From positions 124,001 to 188,000 of the forward strand of contig CACGDY010000001.1 in the NCBI GenBank assembly GCA_902571915.1: 64,000 bases of DNA, written 5' to 3'. The translations under genes were made by a program, and so were the position numbers. Shown in pieces: positions 35,102 to 44,953 of the stretch (positions are counted from its first letter, which is position 1; each line of letters begins with the position of its first letter). The notes below the pieces were generated by a model. The model saw only the letters and a list, made by a program, of their open reading frames with translations, was not told the origin of the DNA and searched no databases. This DNA comes from an uncultured Pelagibacteraceae bacterium (GTDB taxonomy: Bacteria; Pseudomonadota; Alphaproteobacteria; Pelagibacterales; Pelagibacteraceae).

Positions 35102-36922
35102 ATGTGTGGAATTATTGGTATTAATAGCAACAGACCAGTATCTGTCTCAATTATAAACTCTTTAAAGAAATTAGAATATAGAGGCTATGACTCCGCGGGT
35201 ATTGCGACTTTATCTGATGGATTAATTAATGAAGTTAAATCAGAAGGAAGGGTAGATAATTTAGAAAAAAATTCATTAATTCAAAGCATGAATGGCACAA
35301 TTGGTATAGGGCATGTTAGATGGGCAACTCACGGAGCACCAAACAGTATTAATGCTCATCCTCATTCTTCTCAAAATGTATCAGTTGTTCATAATGGTAT
35401 AATTGAAAATTCTACATTACTCAAAAAATATTTGATAGGAAAAGGACACAAATTTAAATCTCAAACTGATACTGAAGTAATTGTTCATTTGATAACAGAA
35501 AATTTAAAAAATGAAAATATTGCAGAGTCTATAAAAAAAACTTTAAAAGCATTGCATGGTAGTTTTGCTCTAGGAATTATATTTAAAGATCAGCCAGACT
35601 TAATAATAGGAGCAAGAAGAGGCTCACCATTAGCCGTAGGCTATGGTCCAAATGAAAATTACTTAGGATCTGACTCATACGCTTTAAAATCTATGACTAA
35701 TAAAATAACATATTTAGGTGATGGTGAATTCTGCATTTTGAAAAAAGATTTTGTAGAATTTTTTGATGAAGAAGGAAATAAAATTAATAAAAAAGTTTTA
35801 GAACTTTCTTCAGATGAAAAAAAATATGACAAAGGTGATTACAAACACTTTATGGCAAAAGAAATTGAGGAACAACCATTAACTCTAAAAAATGGAATTA
35901 AAGAATATATTGACAGCAGAAATAATGATATAAATATTTATAATTTTCCGTGGAAAAAAAGTGAACTCTCTTCGATAACTTTAATTGGTTGCGGAACTGC
36001 TTATCATTCATGTTTAATGGCCAAATATTGGTTTGAAGAACTTACCTCACTAAATGTAAGTGTAGATATTGCATCAGAATTTAGATATAGAAAAAATAGA
36101 TTTAAAGATGATACTTTATATACTTTTGTTTCTCAATCAGGTGAAACAGCAGACACATACGCTGCTCTAGATATTTGCAAGAAAGCAAACATGAAAACCT
36201 GTGCTGTAGTAAATGTTATTGAAAGTTCAATTGCTAGAGACTCTGATTTTGTTTTACCAATCCATTGTGGACCCGAAGTAGGAGTAGCATCCACTAAAGC
36301 TTTTTTAGGACAAATTTTAATATTATATATGTTAGCTTTAAAAATTGGTTCAATAAGAGATGATATTAAAAAAAGTATATTTAATGAAAAACTTAAAAAT
36401 TTAATTGATTTGCCAAAATTAGCAGAAAAAACTTTAGCAACAGATAATAAGATACAATCAATATCAAGTATTTTTAATGATGTAAAAGGTTCAATGTTTC
36501 TGGGCAGAGGATACTCTTATCCGATAGCTTTAGAGGGAGCTTTAAAACTAAAGGAATTATCTTACGTTCATGCTGAAGGATATCCAGCTGGAGAAATGAA
36601 ACACGGACCATTAGCACTTATTGAAGAGGGTCTGCCAGTTGTAGTCTTAGCTCCAAGAGACAATTATTATAAAAAAACAATCTCAAATATGCAGGAGGTC
36701 ATAGCAAGAGGTGCAAAGGTTTTATTGATTACAAACAAAAGTAAGGATGAAGTACTTTCAGAAAATATCTGGGAGACAATTGAAGTTGAGACAACAAATG
36801 AAGATCTTTTGCCCTTTCTGTTAACGATACCTCTACAAAAATTAGCTTATTATTCTGCATTAAAAAAAGGTTTTGATATAGATAAGCCCAGAAATTTAGC
36901 GAAATCTGTAACCGTTGAATAA
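35102..36922 (+). CDS. glmS: Glutamine-fructose-6-phosphate aminotransferase
   Basis: A 606-residue two-domain enzyme of normal length. The N-terminal glutaminase begins MCGIIG with the catalytic C2 and has GHVRWATHG. Two SIS isomerase domains follow, with SQSGETADT near residue 345 and LGRGYSYPIALEGALKLKE near 465. It makes glucosamine-6-phosphate, the entry to peptidoglycan and LPS amino sugars, and is paired with the acetyltransferase two steps later in the same pathway (glmU-like gene upstream, 4-base gap). The glmM step is not in the window. Confidence 0.97.
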   Translation: MCGIIGINSNRPVSVSIINSLKKLEYRGYDSAGIATLSDGLINEVKSEGRVDNLEKNSLIQSMNGTIGIGHVRWATHGAPNSINAHPHSSQNVSVVHNGIIENSTLLKKYLIGKGHKFKSQTDTEVIVHLITENLKNENIAESIKKTLKALHGSFALGIIFKDQPDLIIGARRGSPLAVGYGPNENYLGSDSYALKSMTNKITYLGDGEFCILKKDFVEFFDEEGNKINKKVLELSSDEKKYDKGDYKHFMAKEIEEQPLTLKNGIKEYIDSRNNDINIYNFPWKKSELSSITLIGCGTAYHSCLMAKYWFEELTSLNVSVDIASEFRYRKNRFKDDTLYTFVSQSGETADTYAALDICKKANMKTCAVVNVIESSIARDSDFVLPIHCGPEVGVASTKAFLGQILILYMLALKIGSIRDDIKKSIFNEKLKNLIDLPKLAEKTLATDNKIQSISSIFNDVKGSMFLGRGYSYPIALEGALKLKELSYVHAEGYPAGEMKHGPLALIEEGLPVVVLAPRDNYYKKTISNMQEVIARGAKVLLITNKSKDEVLSENIWETIEVETTNEDLLPFLLTIPLQKLAYYSALKKGFDIDKPRNLAKSVTVE

Positions 36923-36957
36923 AATAAAAACTCTGTTACAACAATCTTGAGTTGAAT

Positions 36958-38337
36958 ATGAAAAATTGGAAAATTAATAGTTGGAGAAAATACCCGGTAA
37001 AGCATATCCCGGAATATTCTGATAAAAAAGAATTAGATCAAGTTTTAGGTAAAATTAAAAATTTTCCACCGCTTGTATTTGCTGGCGAAACTAGACATTT
37101 AAAACAACAACTTGCAGAAGTTGTTGATGGTAAGGCATTTCTACTTCAGGGAGGAGATTGCGCAGAAAGTTTTGCTGAATTTAATCCAGATAATATTAGA
37201 GATACTTTCAAGTTAATATTACAAATGTCTTTAGTATTAACTTATTCAGCGTCACTGCCAGTAATCAAACTTGGAAGAATAGCTGGACAGTTTGCAAAAC
37301 CAAGAAGCGCGCCTACAGAAAAACAAGGCAATGTTGAGTTACCTAGTTATCTTGGAGATAACGTAAATGGAATAGAGTTTAGTGAAAAAGCAAGAAAGCA
37401 TGATCCAAAAAGACTTTTTAGAGCTTATTCACAATCTGCATCTACTTTGAATTTGTTAAGAGCATTTTCTAAGGGGGGTTTTGCAGACTTAAATAAAGTA
37501 CATTTATGGAATTTAGATTATATCAGAAAAAGCCCTCAGGCTAAAAAATTTAAAGAACTAGAAGATAAAATTGCTGATGCACTAGCATTCATGTCAGCGT
37601 GTGGAATAACTTCTGACTTTAATAATAGACTTTACACTGTAAATTTTTGGACCTCTCACGAAGCTCTTCATTTACCTTTCGAAGAAAGTATGACTAGAAT
37701 AGATTCAACTACTGGAGAATATCATGACACATCAGCCCACTTTGTGTGGATTGGTGATAGAACAAGACAGTTAGATGGTGGTCATGTTGAGTTTTGCCGA
37801 GGTATAGAAAATCCAATCGGAATAAAATGTGGTCCGACTTCCAAACCAGATGAAATTGTAAAGATTTGTAATTTAATTAATCCTGATAATGAGAAAGGTA
37901 AAATTACTTTAATTTCAAGATTTGGGCATGACTGTGTTGATAAGTTTTTACCAAAACTTGTGAGGACTATAAAAAAAGAGGGTTTAAACGTTATTTGGTC
38001 TTGTGATCCTATGCATGGAAACACAATTAAATCTACAACAGGTTTCAAAACAAGACCTTTCAATAGAGTTCTAAAAGAAGTCAAAGATGTTTTTGCAGTT
38101 CATCAGAGTGAAGGCTCATACGCAGGTGGCTTGCATGTTGAAATGACAGGACAAGATGTGACAGAGTGCACAGGTGGAGCAAGAAAAATTTCTGATACTG
38201 ATTTATCAAGCAGATATCACACTCATTGTGATCCAAGACTAAACTCTGACCAAGCTTTAGAATTAGCTTTTTTAATTTCAGACGAGATTAAAAAGAATAG
38301 CAGCTATTCAAAAAATGCTATTCAAGCGGCATCTTAA
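36958..38337 (+). CDS. aroG: Class II 3-deoxy-7-phosphoheptulonate synthase
   Basis: A 459-residue plant-type (class II) DAHP synthase, the first enzyme of the shikimate pathway, joining phosphoenolpyruvate and erythrose-4-phosphate. Family motifs are LLQGGDCAESFAEF near residue 60, GRIAGQFAKPRS, HFVWIGDRTRQLDGGHVEF, and WSCDPMHGNT and SYAGGLHVEMTG towards the C-terminus, with metal ligands in CAES, HG and E. The frame is open from a TTG at 36952; the ATG at 36958 is preferred. The symbol is used loosely, since class II enzymes are also called aroF or aroH. Confidence 0.93.
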   Translation: MKNWKINSWRKYPVKHIPEYSDKKELDQVLGKIKNFPPLVFAGETRHLKQQLAEVVDGKAFLLQGGDCAESFAEFNPDNIRDTFKLILQMSLVLTYSASLPVIKLGRIAGQFAKPRSAPTEKQGNVELPSYLGDNVNGIEFSEKARKHDPKRLFRAYSQSASTLNLLRAFSKGGFADLNKVHLWNLDYIRKSPQAKKFKELEDKIADALAFMSACGITSDFNNRLYTVNFWTSHEALHLPFEESMTRIDSTTGEYHDTSAHFVWIGDRTRQLDGGHVEFCRGIENPIGIKCGPTSKPDEIVKICNLINPDNEKGKITLISRFGHDCVDKFLPKLVRTIKKEGLNVIWSCDPMHGNTIKSTTGFKTRPFNRVLKEVKDVFAVHQSEGSYAGGLHVEMTGQDVTECTGGARKISDTDLSSRYHTHCDPRLNSDQALELAFLISDEIKKNSSYSKNAIQAAS

Positions 38338-38375
38338 ACTATTGCTTATAATTCATAGATTGTTAAATATTAGCT

Positions 38376-39113
38376 ATGAGTCCTTCAGAAAAAATAAAAT
38401 ATATTTCAAATTGGATAAAATCCTATGTTGACCAAATGCCCAATAAGGCTAGATCTTTAGTAATTGGGATTTCAGGAGGCATAGATTCATCAGTTTCTAG
38501 TACTTTAAGTGCAATGACAGGAATAAGAACAATTGTACTCACAATGCCTATAAAACAAATAGAAAACCAACATAGCTTAAGTTTAAAACATCAAAAGTGG
38601 TTAGTTGAAAAGTTTAAAAATGTTGAAGCTCATACAATAAGTTTAGATAAATTATTTGAAACATTTTCCTCTACTTTAAATAAATTTGATAATGAACATG
38701 GTTTTGCAAACTCTAGGGCAAGGTTAAGAATGGCTACTTTATACCAGGTTGCTTCAGCTAATAATGGAATAGTTGTCGGTACGGGAAATAAAGTTGAGGA
38801 CTTTGGAGTAGGCTTTTATACAAAATATGGAGATGGTGGTGTTGATATTTCTCCTATAGCTGATTGTAATAAAAGTGAAGTTTGGGAACTTGGAAAAGAA
38901 TTAGGTATATTAAATGAAATTATCGATGCGCCGCCAACAGATGGACTATGGAATGACGGTAGAACAGATGAAGGTCAACTTGGGTTTAAATATAATGAAT
39001 TAGAAGATGCTATGATAAATCCAAATTCTCCTCATAAAGCAGAGTACGAGAAAATAAGAAGACAAAATTTGCATAAAATGGAGCCAATTCCAGTTTGCAA
39101 AATTCCAAATTAA
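38376..39113 (+). CDS. nadE: NAD+ synthase, ammonia-dependent form
   Basis: A 245-residue N-type ATP pyrophosphatase that amidates nicotinate adenine dinucleotide to NAD+. The PP-loop SGGIDSS is at residues 33-39, and GTGNKVEDFGVGFYTKYGDGGVDISPIAD and DAPPTDGLW are NadE signatures. There is no glutaminase domain, so it uses free ammonia or a separate amidotransferase. It lies in a plus-strand run between aroG and cysS with 38- and 51-base gaps. Confidence 0.94.
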   Translation: MSPSEKIKYISNWIKSYVDQMPNKARSLVIGISGGIDSSVSSTLSAMTGIRTIVLTMPIKQIENQHSLSLKHQKWLVEKFKNVEAHTISLDKLFETFSSTLNKFDNEHGFANSRARLRMATLYQVASANNGIVVGTGNKVEDFGVGFYTKYGDGGVDISPIADCNKSEVWELGKELGILNEIIDAPPTDGLWNDGRTDEGQLGFKYNELEDAMINPNSPHKAEYEKIRRQNLHKMEPIPVCKIPN

Positions 39114-39164
39114 TCAAATAGATTAACAAATCATTAAATTAGGTATATTTCTTAATCAATTAAA

Positions 39165-40508
39165 ATGGATATTTTTTTAACAAATAATTTAACAAAAAAA
39201 AAAGAACATTTTATTCCTAGAGATAGAAATAATCTAGGCATGTATGTTTGTGGACCAACTGTATATGATGATCCACATATAGGTAATGCAAGACCTTTAG
39301 TAATTTTTGACATACTTTATAAATTACTTAAGAATGAATTTAAGAAAGTAACCTACGTTAGAAATATTACTGATATTGACGATAAGATTATTCAATCAGC
39401 TCAAGAACAAAATATATCTACTAAAGAATTGACAGAGAGAATAACTAAAAATTTTTTAGATGACTGTAAGTTTTTGAATTGTGAAAATCCTGATTATCAA
39501 CCAAAAGCTACTCAGCATATTAAGTTAATGATCGAAATGATTAATGATTTACTTAAAAAAGGGTTTGCTTATGAAAATAATCAACATATTTATTTTGAAG
39601 TAAAAAAATTTTCTGATTATGGAAAATTATCAAATAAAAAATTAGATGAATTAATTGCGGGATCAAGAATAGAGGTTAGTAAAAATAAGAAAAATCCTGA
39701 AGATTTTGTATTATGGAAACCCTCTAATAAAGATGAGCCTTATTGGGAGTCACCTTGGGGGAAAGGAAGACCTGGTTGGCATTTAGAATGTTCTGCGATG
39801 TCGAAAAAATTTTTGGGTAATGAGTTTGATATACATGGTGGTGGAATAGATTTAATCTTTCCACATCATGAAAATGAAATTGCTCAATCAAGATGTGCTA
39901 ATGACACTAAAGTATTTGCTAATTTTTGGGTTCACAATGCATTTATTACAATGTCAAATGAAAAAATGGCAAAGTCTCAAGGTAACATTCTTAAGATAAA
40001 AGAGTTTAGAAAAAAGATGAGCGGACAGATAATAAGATTAGCACTAATGAGCGCACATTATAGACAGCCATTAGATTGGAACGATAAATTATTAACTGAT
40101 TGTAAAAATACATTAGATAAGTGGTATGGAATTAAATATGATAATTTTAAATTTGTTAAAGTTCCAAATGATATACTGAAACCTTTATATGAAGATTTGA
40201 ATACACCTGGCTTTATAGCTAATCTCCATAGTTTGTATGAAAAAGCAAAAAATAATGATAAAAAAGATTTATTTATCTCTGCCTGTCAGTTTATTGGTTT
40301 ATTGAACGAGAGTAATGAACAATGGGAAAATTACAAAAAAAATAGAGTTTCTTTAAATGAATCTGAAATAAAGAAAATGGTAGATTTAAGAGATAATGCT
40401 AGAGAAAATAAGGATTATAAAGAAGCTGATCGAATTAGAGATGAACTTTCAGACAAAGGTGTTTTAATAGAAGACAAAGATGGTAAAACACTGTGGAAAT
40501 TTAAATGA
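39165..40508 (+). CDS. cysS: Cysteinyl-tRNA synthetase
   Basis: A 447-residue class I synthetase. The zinc ligand C29 is in YVCGPTVYD, the HIGH-type motif is HIGN (38-41), WHLECSAM holds further zinc ligands, and the KMSKS-type loop reads KMAKS. The C-terminal anticodon-binding region ends DELSDKGVLIEDKDG as usual. It charges tRNA-Cys in the cytoplasm. It overlaps cimA by 4 bases. Confidence 0.97.
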   Translation: MDIFLTNNLTKKKEHFIPRDRNNLGMYVCGPTVYDDPHIGNARPLVIFDILYKLLKNEFKKVTYVRNITDIDDKIIQSAQEQNISTKELTERITKNFLDDCKFLNCENPDYQPKATQHIKLMIEMINDLLKKGFAYENNQHIYFEVKKFSDYGKLSNKKLDELIAGSRIEVSKNKKNPEDFVLWKPSNKDEPYWESPWGKGRPGWHLECSAMSKKFLGNEFDIHGGGIDLIFPHHENEIAQSRCANDTKVFANFWVHNAFITMSNEKMAKSQGNILKIKEFRKKMSGQIIRLALMSAHYRQPLDWNDKLLTDCKNTLDKWYGIKYDNFKFVKVPNDILKPLYEDLNTPGFIANLHSLYEKAKNNDKKDLFISACQFIGLLNESNEQWENYKKNRVSLNESEIKKMVDLRDNARENKDYKEADRIRDELSDKGVLIEDKDGKTLWKFK

Positions 40509-42106
40509 CTAAGGAAAGATTATACATATTTGATACAACTCTTCGAGATGGAGCTCAAACCCAAGGTGTGCATTTTTCAATTGATGAAAAAGTAAAGATT
40601 GCACATGCTTTAGATGATCTTGGTGTAGATTATATTGAAGGAGGTTGGCCAGGTGCTAATCCGTCTGATACAGAATTTTTTCAGAAAGGTTTAGATTTGA
40701 AAAACTCTACCTTTACTGCTTTTGGAATGACAAAAAAAGCAGGACGAAGTGCTGAAAATGATCCAGGTTTGTCAGCAATTTTGAATTCAAATACTAAGTC
40801 CGTGTGTTTAGTTGGAAAGTCTTGGGATTTTCATGTTGATGTTGCTTTAGGAATATCTAACGAGGAAAATTTAGATAACATTAAAGAAACTACAAAGCAT
40901 TTTGTAAAAAATAATAAAGAGTTCATGTTTGATGCAGAACATTTCTTTGATGGCTACAAGGCAAACCCAGAATATGCTTTAGCTTGTATCAAAGCTGCTT
41001 ATGATAACGGAGCTAAATGGATAGTTCTATGTGATACTAACGGCGGTACACTTCCTCATGAAGTAACTAAGATAGTTAAAGCAGTTTCAGAAAAAATACC
41101 TGGTGAAAATTTAGGTATTCATGCACATAATGATACTGGTAATGCTGTTGCAAACTCTATAGCAGCAGTTCTATCAGGAGCAAGACAAATCCAAGGTACT
41201 ATAAATGGCTTAGGTGAAAGATGTGGCAATGCTAATTTAATGTCAATTATTCCAACTTTTCATCTCAAGAAAGAGCTATCTGATAAATTTGAAATTAGTG
41301 TAAAAGATAAAAATATCAAACATATTACACAATGTTCAAGGTTGCTTGATGAGATACTAAATAGAAAACCAAATAAACATTTACCATATGTTGGTGCTGC
41401 AGCATTTTCACACAAAGGTGGTTTACATGTATCTGCTGTTCAAAAAGATCCTAAAACTTATGAGCATATAAATCCTGAAGATGTTGGTAACAACAGAAAT
41501 ATTGTTGTTTCTGATCAGTCAGGTAAATCAAATATCCTGTCTAGACTTAAAACAATTGGAATTGATATTAAAGAAAATGATCCCAAAGTTAAAAAACTAT
41601 TAGAAGAAGTTAAAGATAGAGAGTTCATTGGTTACAGTTATGATGGTGCTGATGCATCTTTTGAGTTACTTGCCAGAAGAGTAATGGGAGAAATTCCAAG
41701 ATACATATCAATAAAGGAATACGACGTTTCAGTATCAAAAAATAATCAAGATAAAATAGTTTCTAGAGCAAAAGCAAAACTGGAGGTTGATGGTGAACAA
41801 ATAGTCTGCGAAGGTGAAGGTAATGGACCCGTTCATGCTTTAGACAATGCTATAAGAAAAAATGTTACCAAGTTAGAAAAATATTCTGAATATTTAAAAG
41901 ATTTAAAACTAGTTGATTATAAGGTAAGAATTTTAAACACAGGAACTGAAGCTACTACAAGAGTATCTATTGAAAGCACAGACTCCCAAGGAAAAAATTG
42001 GTTTACAATCGGTGTATCACCGAACATAATTGATGCATCATTTAAAGCTCTTATCGATAGTTTAGATTTTAAATTATTTAAGGACAAAGCTCCTGCAAGT
42101 AAATAA
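40505..42106 (+). CDS. cimA: (R)-citramalate synthase
   Basis: A 533-residue DRE-TIM metallolyase. FDTTLRDGAQTQGVHFS near the start is the citramalate-synthase version of the family motif; ADEHF-type AEHFFDGYK, GIHAHNDTGNAVANS (metal His) and NGLGERCGNANL are catalytic elements. The C-terminal third is a LeuA-type allosteric domain (INTG-like RILNTGTEAT). It condenses acetyl-CoA and pyruvate towards 2-oxobutyrate, giving an isoleucine route that does not need threonine deaminase. It runs directly into the DUF1989 gene. Confidence 0.94.
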   Translation: MTKERLYIFDTTLRDGAQTQGVHFSIDEKVKIAHALDDLGVDYIEGGWPGANPSDTEFFQKGLDLKNSTFTAFGMTKKAGRSAENDPGLSAILNSNTKSVCLVGKSWDFHVDVALGISNEENLDNIKETTKHFVKNNKEFMFDAEHFFDGYKANPEYALACIKAAYDNGAKWIVLCDTNGGTLPHEVTKIVKAVSEKIPGENLGIHAHNDTGNAVANSIAAVLSGARQIQGTINGLGERCGNANLMSIIPTFHLKKELSDKFEISVKDKNIKHITQCSRLLDEILNRKPNKHLPYVGAAAFSHKGGLHVSAVQKDPKTYEHINPEDVGNNRNIVVSDQSGKSNILSRLKTIGIDIKENDPKVKKLLEEVKDREFIGYSYDGADASFELLARRVMGEIPRYISIKEYDVSVSKNNQDKIVSRAKAKLEVDGEQIVCEGEGNGPVHALDNAIRKNVTKLEKYSEYLKDLKLVDYKVRILNTGTEATTRVSIESTDSQGKNWFTIGVSPNIIDASFKALIDSLDFKLFKDKAPASK

Positions 42107-42985
42107 ATGAAAATTAAAAAGTTTTCTATGAGACCTACTGATATTGAAAGCAGGGTAGGAGCGGATCCTGTAGTTTGTTACCCAAATGATAGCATTAATA
42201 ATAATCTTGAAATATTACATGAAGCAAGAAAACACATCAAACAAGTTGATGAAGTTATAGTTCCGCCAAGAGATGCTAAAACTTTTAGTGTTAAATCAGG
42301 TAATTTTTTTAGAATAGAAAGTGTTGAAGGTCCACAAGTTGGAGATTTGAATATATTTCAAGCTGATAATTTAAATGAAAAATTTTATTCTGGAAAAACA
42401 AGAGCTTTATACGGAACACATATTTCAGTCGGAGACAAAATGTTCAGTAGTTTCCCATATTTAAGATCATTGGCAACAATTACGTGGGATACATTAGACT
42501 GGTATGGTTATGATAAAGACGGGGGCTCGGTTCATGATGTTATTGGTACCAGATGCGATCCTTATACTCACAAGCTAACATCAAACAATGATTACCATTA
42601 TTGTTGTCATTCAAATTTGACTAGAGCTTTAGTTAAGGAAAAGAATATCGAATTAGATGACGCAGAAAAAATTGTGCACGACGTATTAAATGTATTTATG
42701 CTTACTGGTTTTACCAATGACACTAAGCAATATTTTATGAAATCAAGCCCAGTAAGACCTGGCGATTATTTAGAATTTTTTGCTGAGACCGATCTATTAG
42801 GAGCTTTATCTGCTTGCCCAGGTGGAGACTGTGGATCAGAACATTCATCGGATGCCGTAAAATGTTATCCATTAAAAGTATCTATTTGGAATGTAGATAA
42901 AAAATTTTTGGAAGGCATTAAAACTTCTAAGATATCATCTTATAATAGAGACCATGGTTTGATTGATCAACATGTCAAAAAATAA
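42107..42985 (+). CDS. DUF1989 / urea-carboxylase-associated family protein
   Basis: A 292-residue protein of the DUF1989 family (UAAP-type). Typical parts are EVIVPPRDAKTFSVKSG near residues 46-62, GPQVGDLNIFQA, CCHSNLTRAL, and CPGGDCGSEHSS near 240-251, where clustered Cys, His and Glu may bind a metal. Relatives lie beside urea carboxylase or allophanate hydrolase and some act in carboxyguanidine/urea-type metabolism. No urea gene is in this window, so the function is open. It starts at the base after cimA and overlaps trmJ by 14 bases. Confidence 0.82.
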   Translation: MKIKKFSMRPTDIESRVGADPVVCYPNDSINNNLEILHEARKHIKQVDEVIVPPRDAKTFSVKSGNFFRIESVEGPQVGDLNIFQADNLNEKFYSGKTRALYGTHISVGDKMFSSFPYLRSLATITWDTLDWYGYDKDGGSVHDVIGTRCDPYTHKLTSNNDYHYCCHSNLTRALVKEKNIELDDAEKIVHDVLNVFMLTGFTNDTKQYFMKSSPVRPGDYLEFFAETDLLGALSACPGGDCGSEHSSDAVKCYPLKVSIWNVDKKFLEGIKTSKISSYNRDHGLIDQHVKK

Positions 42986-43685
42986 TATTTCATTTATTTT
43001 ACATAAACCACAATTGTCTGAAAATATTGGGGCATGTGCAAGAGCCATTAAAAACTTTAATTTTAATAAATTAGTTTTGATAGATCCAAAAGCGATATTT
43101 CCTAATGATAAAATTTTAGCAACTTCTGTTGGTGCAAAAGATATAATAAATAAAAGTAGAGTTTTTAAAAATATTGAAAAAGCATTAGACGGTATTGAAA
43201 TCGTTATAGCTACTTCAGCAAGGTTTAGAAACAAAAACATTAAACATATTAACTTAGAAGATTTAAAAAAGATTGATTATACAAAAAAAATCGGGTTTTT
43301 ATTTGGTTCTGAGGCTTCAGGATTATCTAATAATGAAATAAGTTATGCTAATTACACTTTACAAATTCCAACAAATCCAAAATTTAAATCATTAAACCTT
43401 TCTCATAGTTTAATTATTATAGCTCAATTTGTCTCAAGTATAATAAAGATAAGAACCAAACCATTTCAAAAATCAAAAAAAGTTAAATCTGCATCAAAAA
43501 AAGAAATTCAGTCAATGATAAATCTCTGCATAAATAATTTAGAAGATATTGACTTTTTTAAACCAAAGGAAAAGATACCTATAATGATGCAAAACTTAAG
43601 AAATATATTTTATAAAATGGAATTATCCGATAAAGAAACACGTATTTTATCAAGCGTATTTGCAAGTCTTGGAAAAAAACGTTGA
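42972..43685 (+). CDS. trmJ: TrmH-family (SPOUT) RNA 2'-O-methyltransferase, TrmJ-like
   Basis: A 237-residue SPOUT methyltransferase. ISFILHKPQLSENIGACARA at the N-terminus carries the arginine-region motif 1 (N-x-G-x-x-x-R), GFLFGSEASGLSNNEI is motif 2, and IPTNPKFKSLNLSHSLIIIAQF is motif 3 with the knot. It most likely methylates position 32 of tRNA anticodon loops. The frame is open from a TTG at 42963, but the ATG at 42972 fits the family start. The stop codon touches the -35 box of the rpsD promoter. Confidence 0.85.
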   Translation: MSKNNISFILHKPQLSENIGACARAIKNFNFNKLVLIDPKAIFPNDKILATSVGAKDIINKSRVFKNIEKALDGIEIVIATSARFRNKNIKHINLEDLKKIDYTKKIGFLFGSEASGLSNNEISYANYTLQIPTNPKFKSLNLSHSLIIIAQFVSSIIKIRTKPFQKSKKVKSASKKEIQSMINLCINNLEDIDFFKPKEKIPIMMQNLRNIFYKMELSDKETRILSSVFASLGKKR

Positions 43686-43713
43686 TTGACAAAATAATGA
43701 GTAAGTTTATAAG
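43686..43713 (+). promoter_or_regulatory. Promoter of rpsD with very short leader
   Basis: A consensus TTGACA (43686-43691) directly follows the trmJ stop codon; after 16 bases comes TATAAG (43708-43713). Transcription would start near 43720, only about 6 bases before the rpsD ATG at 43726, with no Shine-Dalgarno site in between. Confidence 0.6.
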
Positions 43714-43725
43714 TCCCTGTATCAA

Positions 43726-44343
43726 ATGACTAAAAGATTAAACTCTAAACACAAAGTCGACAGAAGATTAAAAGTAAACCTTTGGGGAAGACCTAAAAGT
43801 CCTTTTAATACTAGAGCATATGGGCCAGGACAGCATGGTCAAACGAAAACATCCAAACCCTCAGACTATGGTATCCAACTTCAGGCAAAGCAAAAATTAA
43901 AAGCTTATTATGGTAATATCAACGAAAGACAATTTAGGAATATTTATAAAAAAGCTACTATGCTTAAGGGAGATACAAGTGAAAATTTAATTGGTTTGTT
44001 AGAGAGAAGATTGGATGCAGTAATCTATAGAGCAAAATTTGCCACAACAATCTTTTCTGCAAGACAATTAATAAATCATGGTCATGTGAAAGTTAATGGT
44101 AAAAAAGTGAATATTTCTAGCTACTCAGTAAGAGAAGAGGATACAATAGAAATAAGAGATAAATCCAAACAATTAGCAATAATTGACATTGCTTTAGCGA
44201 ATAAAGAAAGAGATATCCCAGAGTATATTCAGTTGGATGAAAAAAATAAAAAATTTAAATTTGTTAGAATACCTAAATTTGAGGAAGTTCCTTACCCAAT
44301 TGTGATGGAACCAAATCTAGTAATTGAATATTACTCTAGATAA
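43726..44343 (+). CDS. rpsD: 30S ribosomal protein S4
   Basis: A 205-residue S4 protein, full length. It starts [15 protein letters not shown], has [12 protein letters not shown] near residue 26 and the S4 RNA-binding domain [32 protein letters not shown] near residues 90-125, and ends NLVIEYYSR. It binds 16S rRNA early in 30S assembly. A near-consensus promoter sits directly upstream. Its 3' end overlaps the following methyltransferase gene by 20 bases. Confidence 0.97.
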   Translation: MTKRLNSKHKVDRRLKVNLWGRPKSPFNTRAYGPGQHGQTKTSKPSDYGIQLQAKQKLKAYYGNINERQFRNIYKKATMLKGDTSENLIGLLERRLDAVIYRAKFATTIFSARQLINHGHVKVNGKKVNISSYSVREEDTIEIRDKSKQLAIIDIALANKERDIPEYIQLDEKNKKFKFVRIPKFEEVPYPIVMEPNLVIEYYSR

Positions 44344-44953
44344 AGAATTGATTAAAAGAACTTCAAAAAACTATGTAGATTCAATTTTGCTATCAAATAG
44401 AGATTGGAAGGTTTTAGATATAGGGTGTGGATATTCTGCAAATGATTATGCAACAACTATATGTGATATTCAGGATCTTTCAAAACATTATAATGATAGA
44501 AACTTTGTAAAACTTATTGATGAGAATTTACCTTTTACAGATAACGAATTTGATTTTGTGGTTGCAAGTCATGTAATTGAACATGTTAAAGATCCAAAAA
44601 AATTTATAGCTGAACTAGAAAGAGTTTCAAAGAAAGGCTATATAGAATTGCCAACCAAACTTGAGGATAACTTAGTGTTTGAAAATAAAAAAGAACATTT
44701 ATGGCACATGGATTTTGATGATGTAAATCTTGAATTAATTATTTCCAAGAAATTACAAGTTTTTAATCCTATATTAACTGTTTCAACTGTTCAAAAATTA
44801 CGAGAGTATTTTAGAAAAAGTTTAGTTATAGAGTTATATTGGGAAAATAAGATTGACTATAAATTTATTGAGAAAAATATTGTTAATCAAATGAGCCTTA
44901 TTAATTTAGTAAGAAAATTTTTTTCAAAAAAAATTAGATCAATTTTTAATTAA
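44324..44953 (+). CDS. SAM-dependent methyltransferase (type 11-like)
   Basis: A 209-residue methyltransferase. [13 protein letters not shown] near residues 30-42 is the SAM-binding motif I, and [27 protein letters not shown] near 70-96 is typical of Methyltransf_11. The target is unknown. A TTG at 44324, 20 bases inside rpsD, is the likely start (another TTG lies at 44348); no ATG precedes motif I. It ends next to grxD, tail to tail. Confidence 0.78.
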   Translation: MNITLDKELIKRTSKNYVDSILLSNRDWKVLDIGCGYSANDYATTICDIQDLSKHYNDRNFVKLIDENLPFTDNEFDFVVASHVIEHVKDPKKFIAELERVSKKGYIELPTKLEDNLVFENKKEHLWHMDFDDVNLELIISKKLQVFNPILTVSTVQKLREYFRKSLVIELYWENKIDYKFIEKNIVNQMSLINLVRKFFSKKIRSIFN

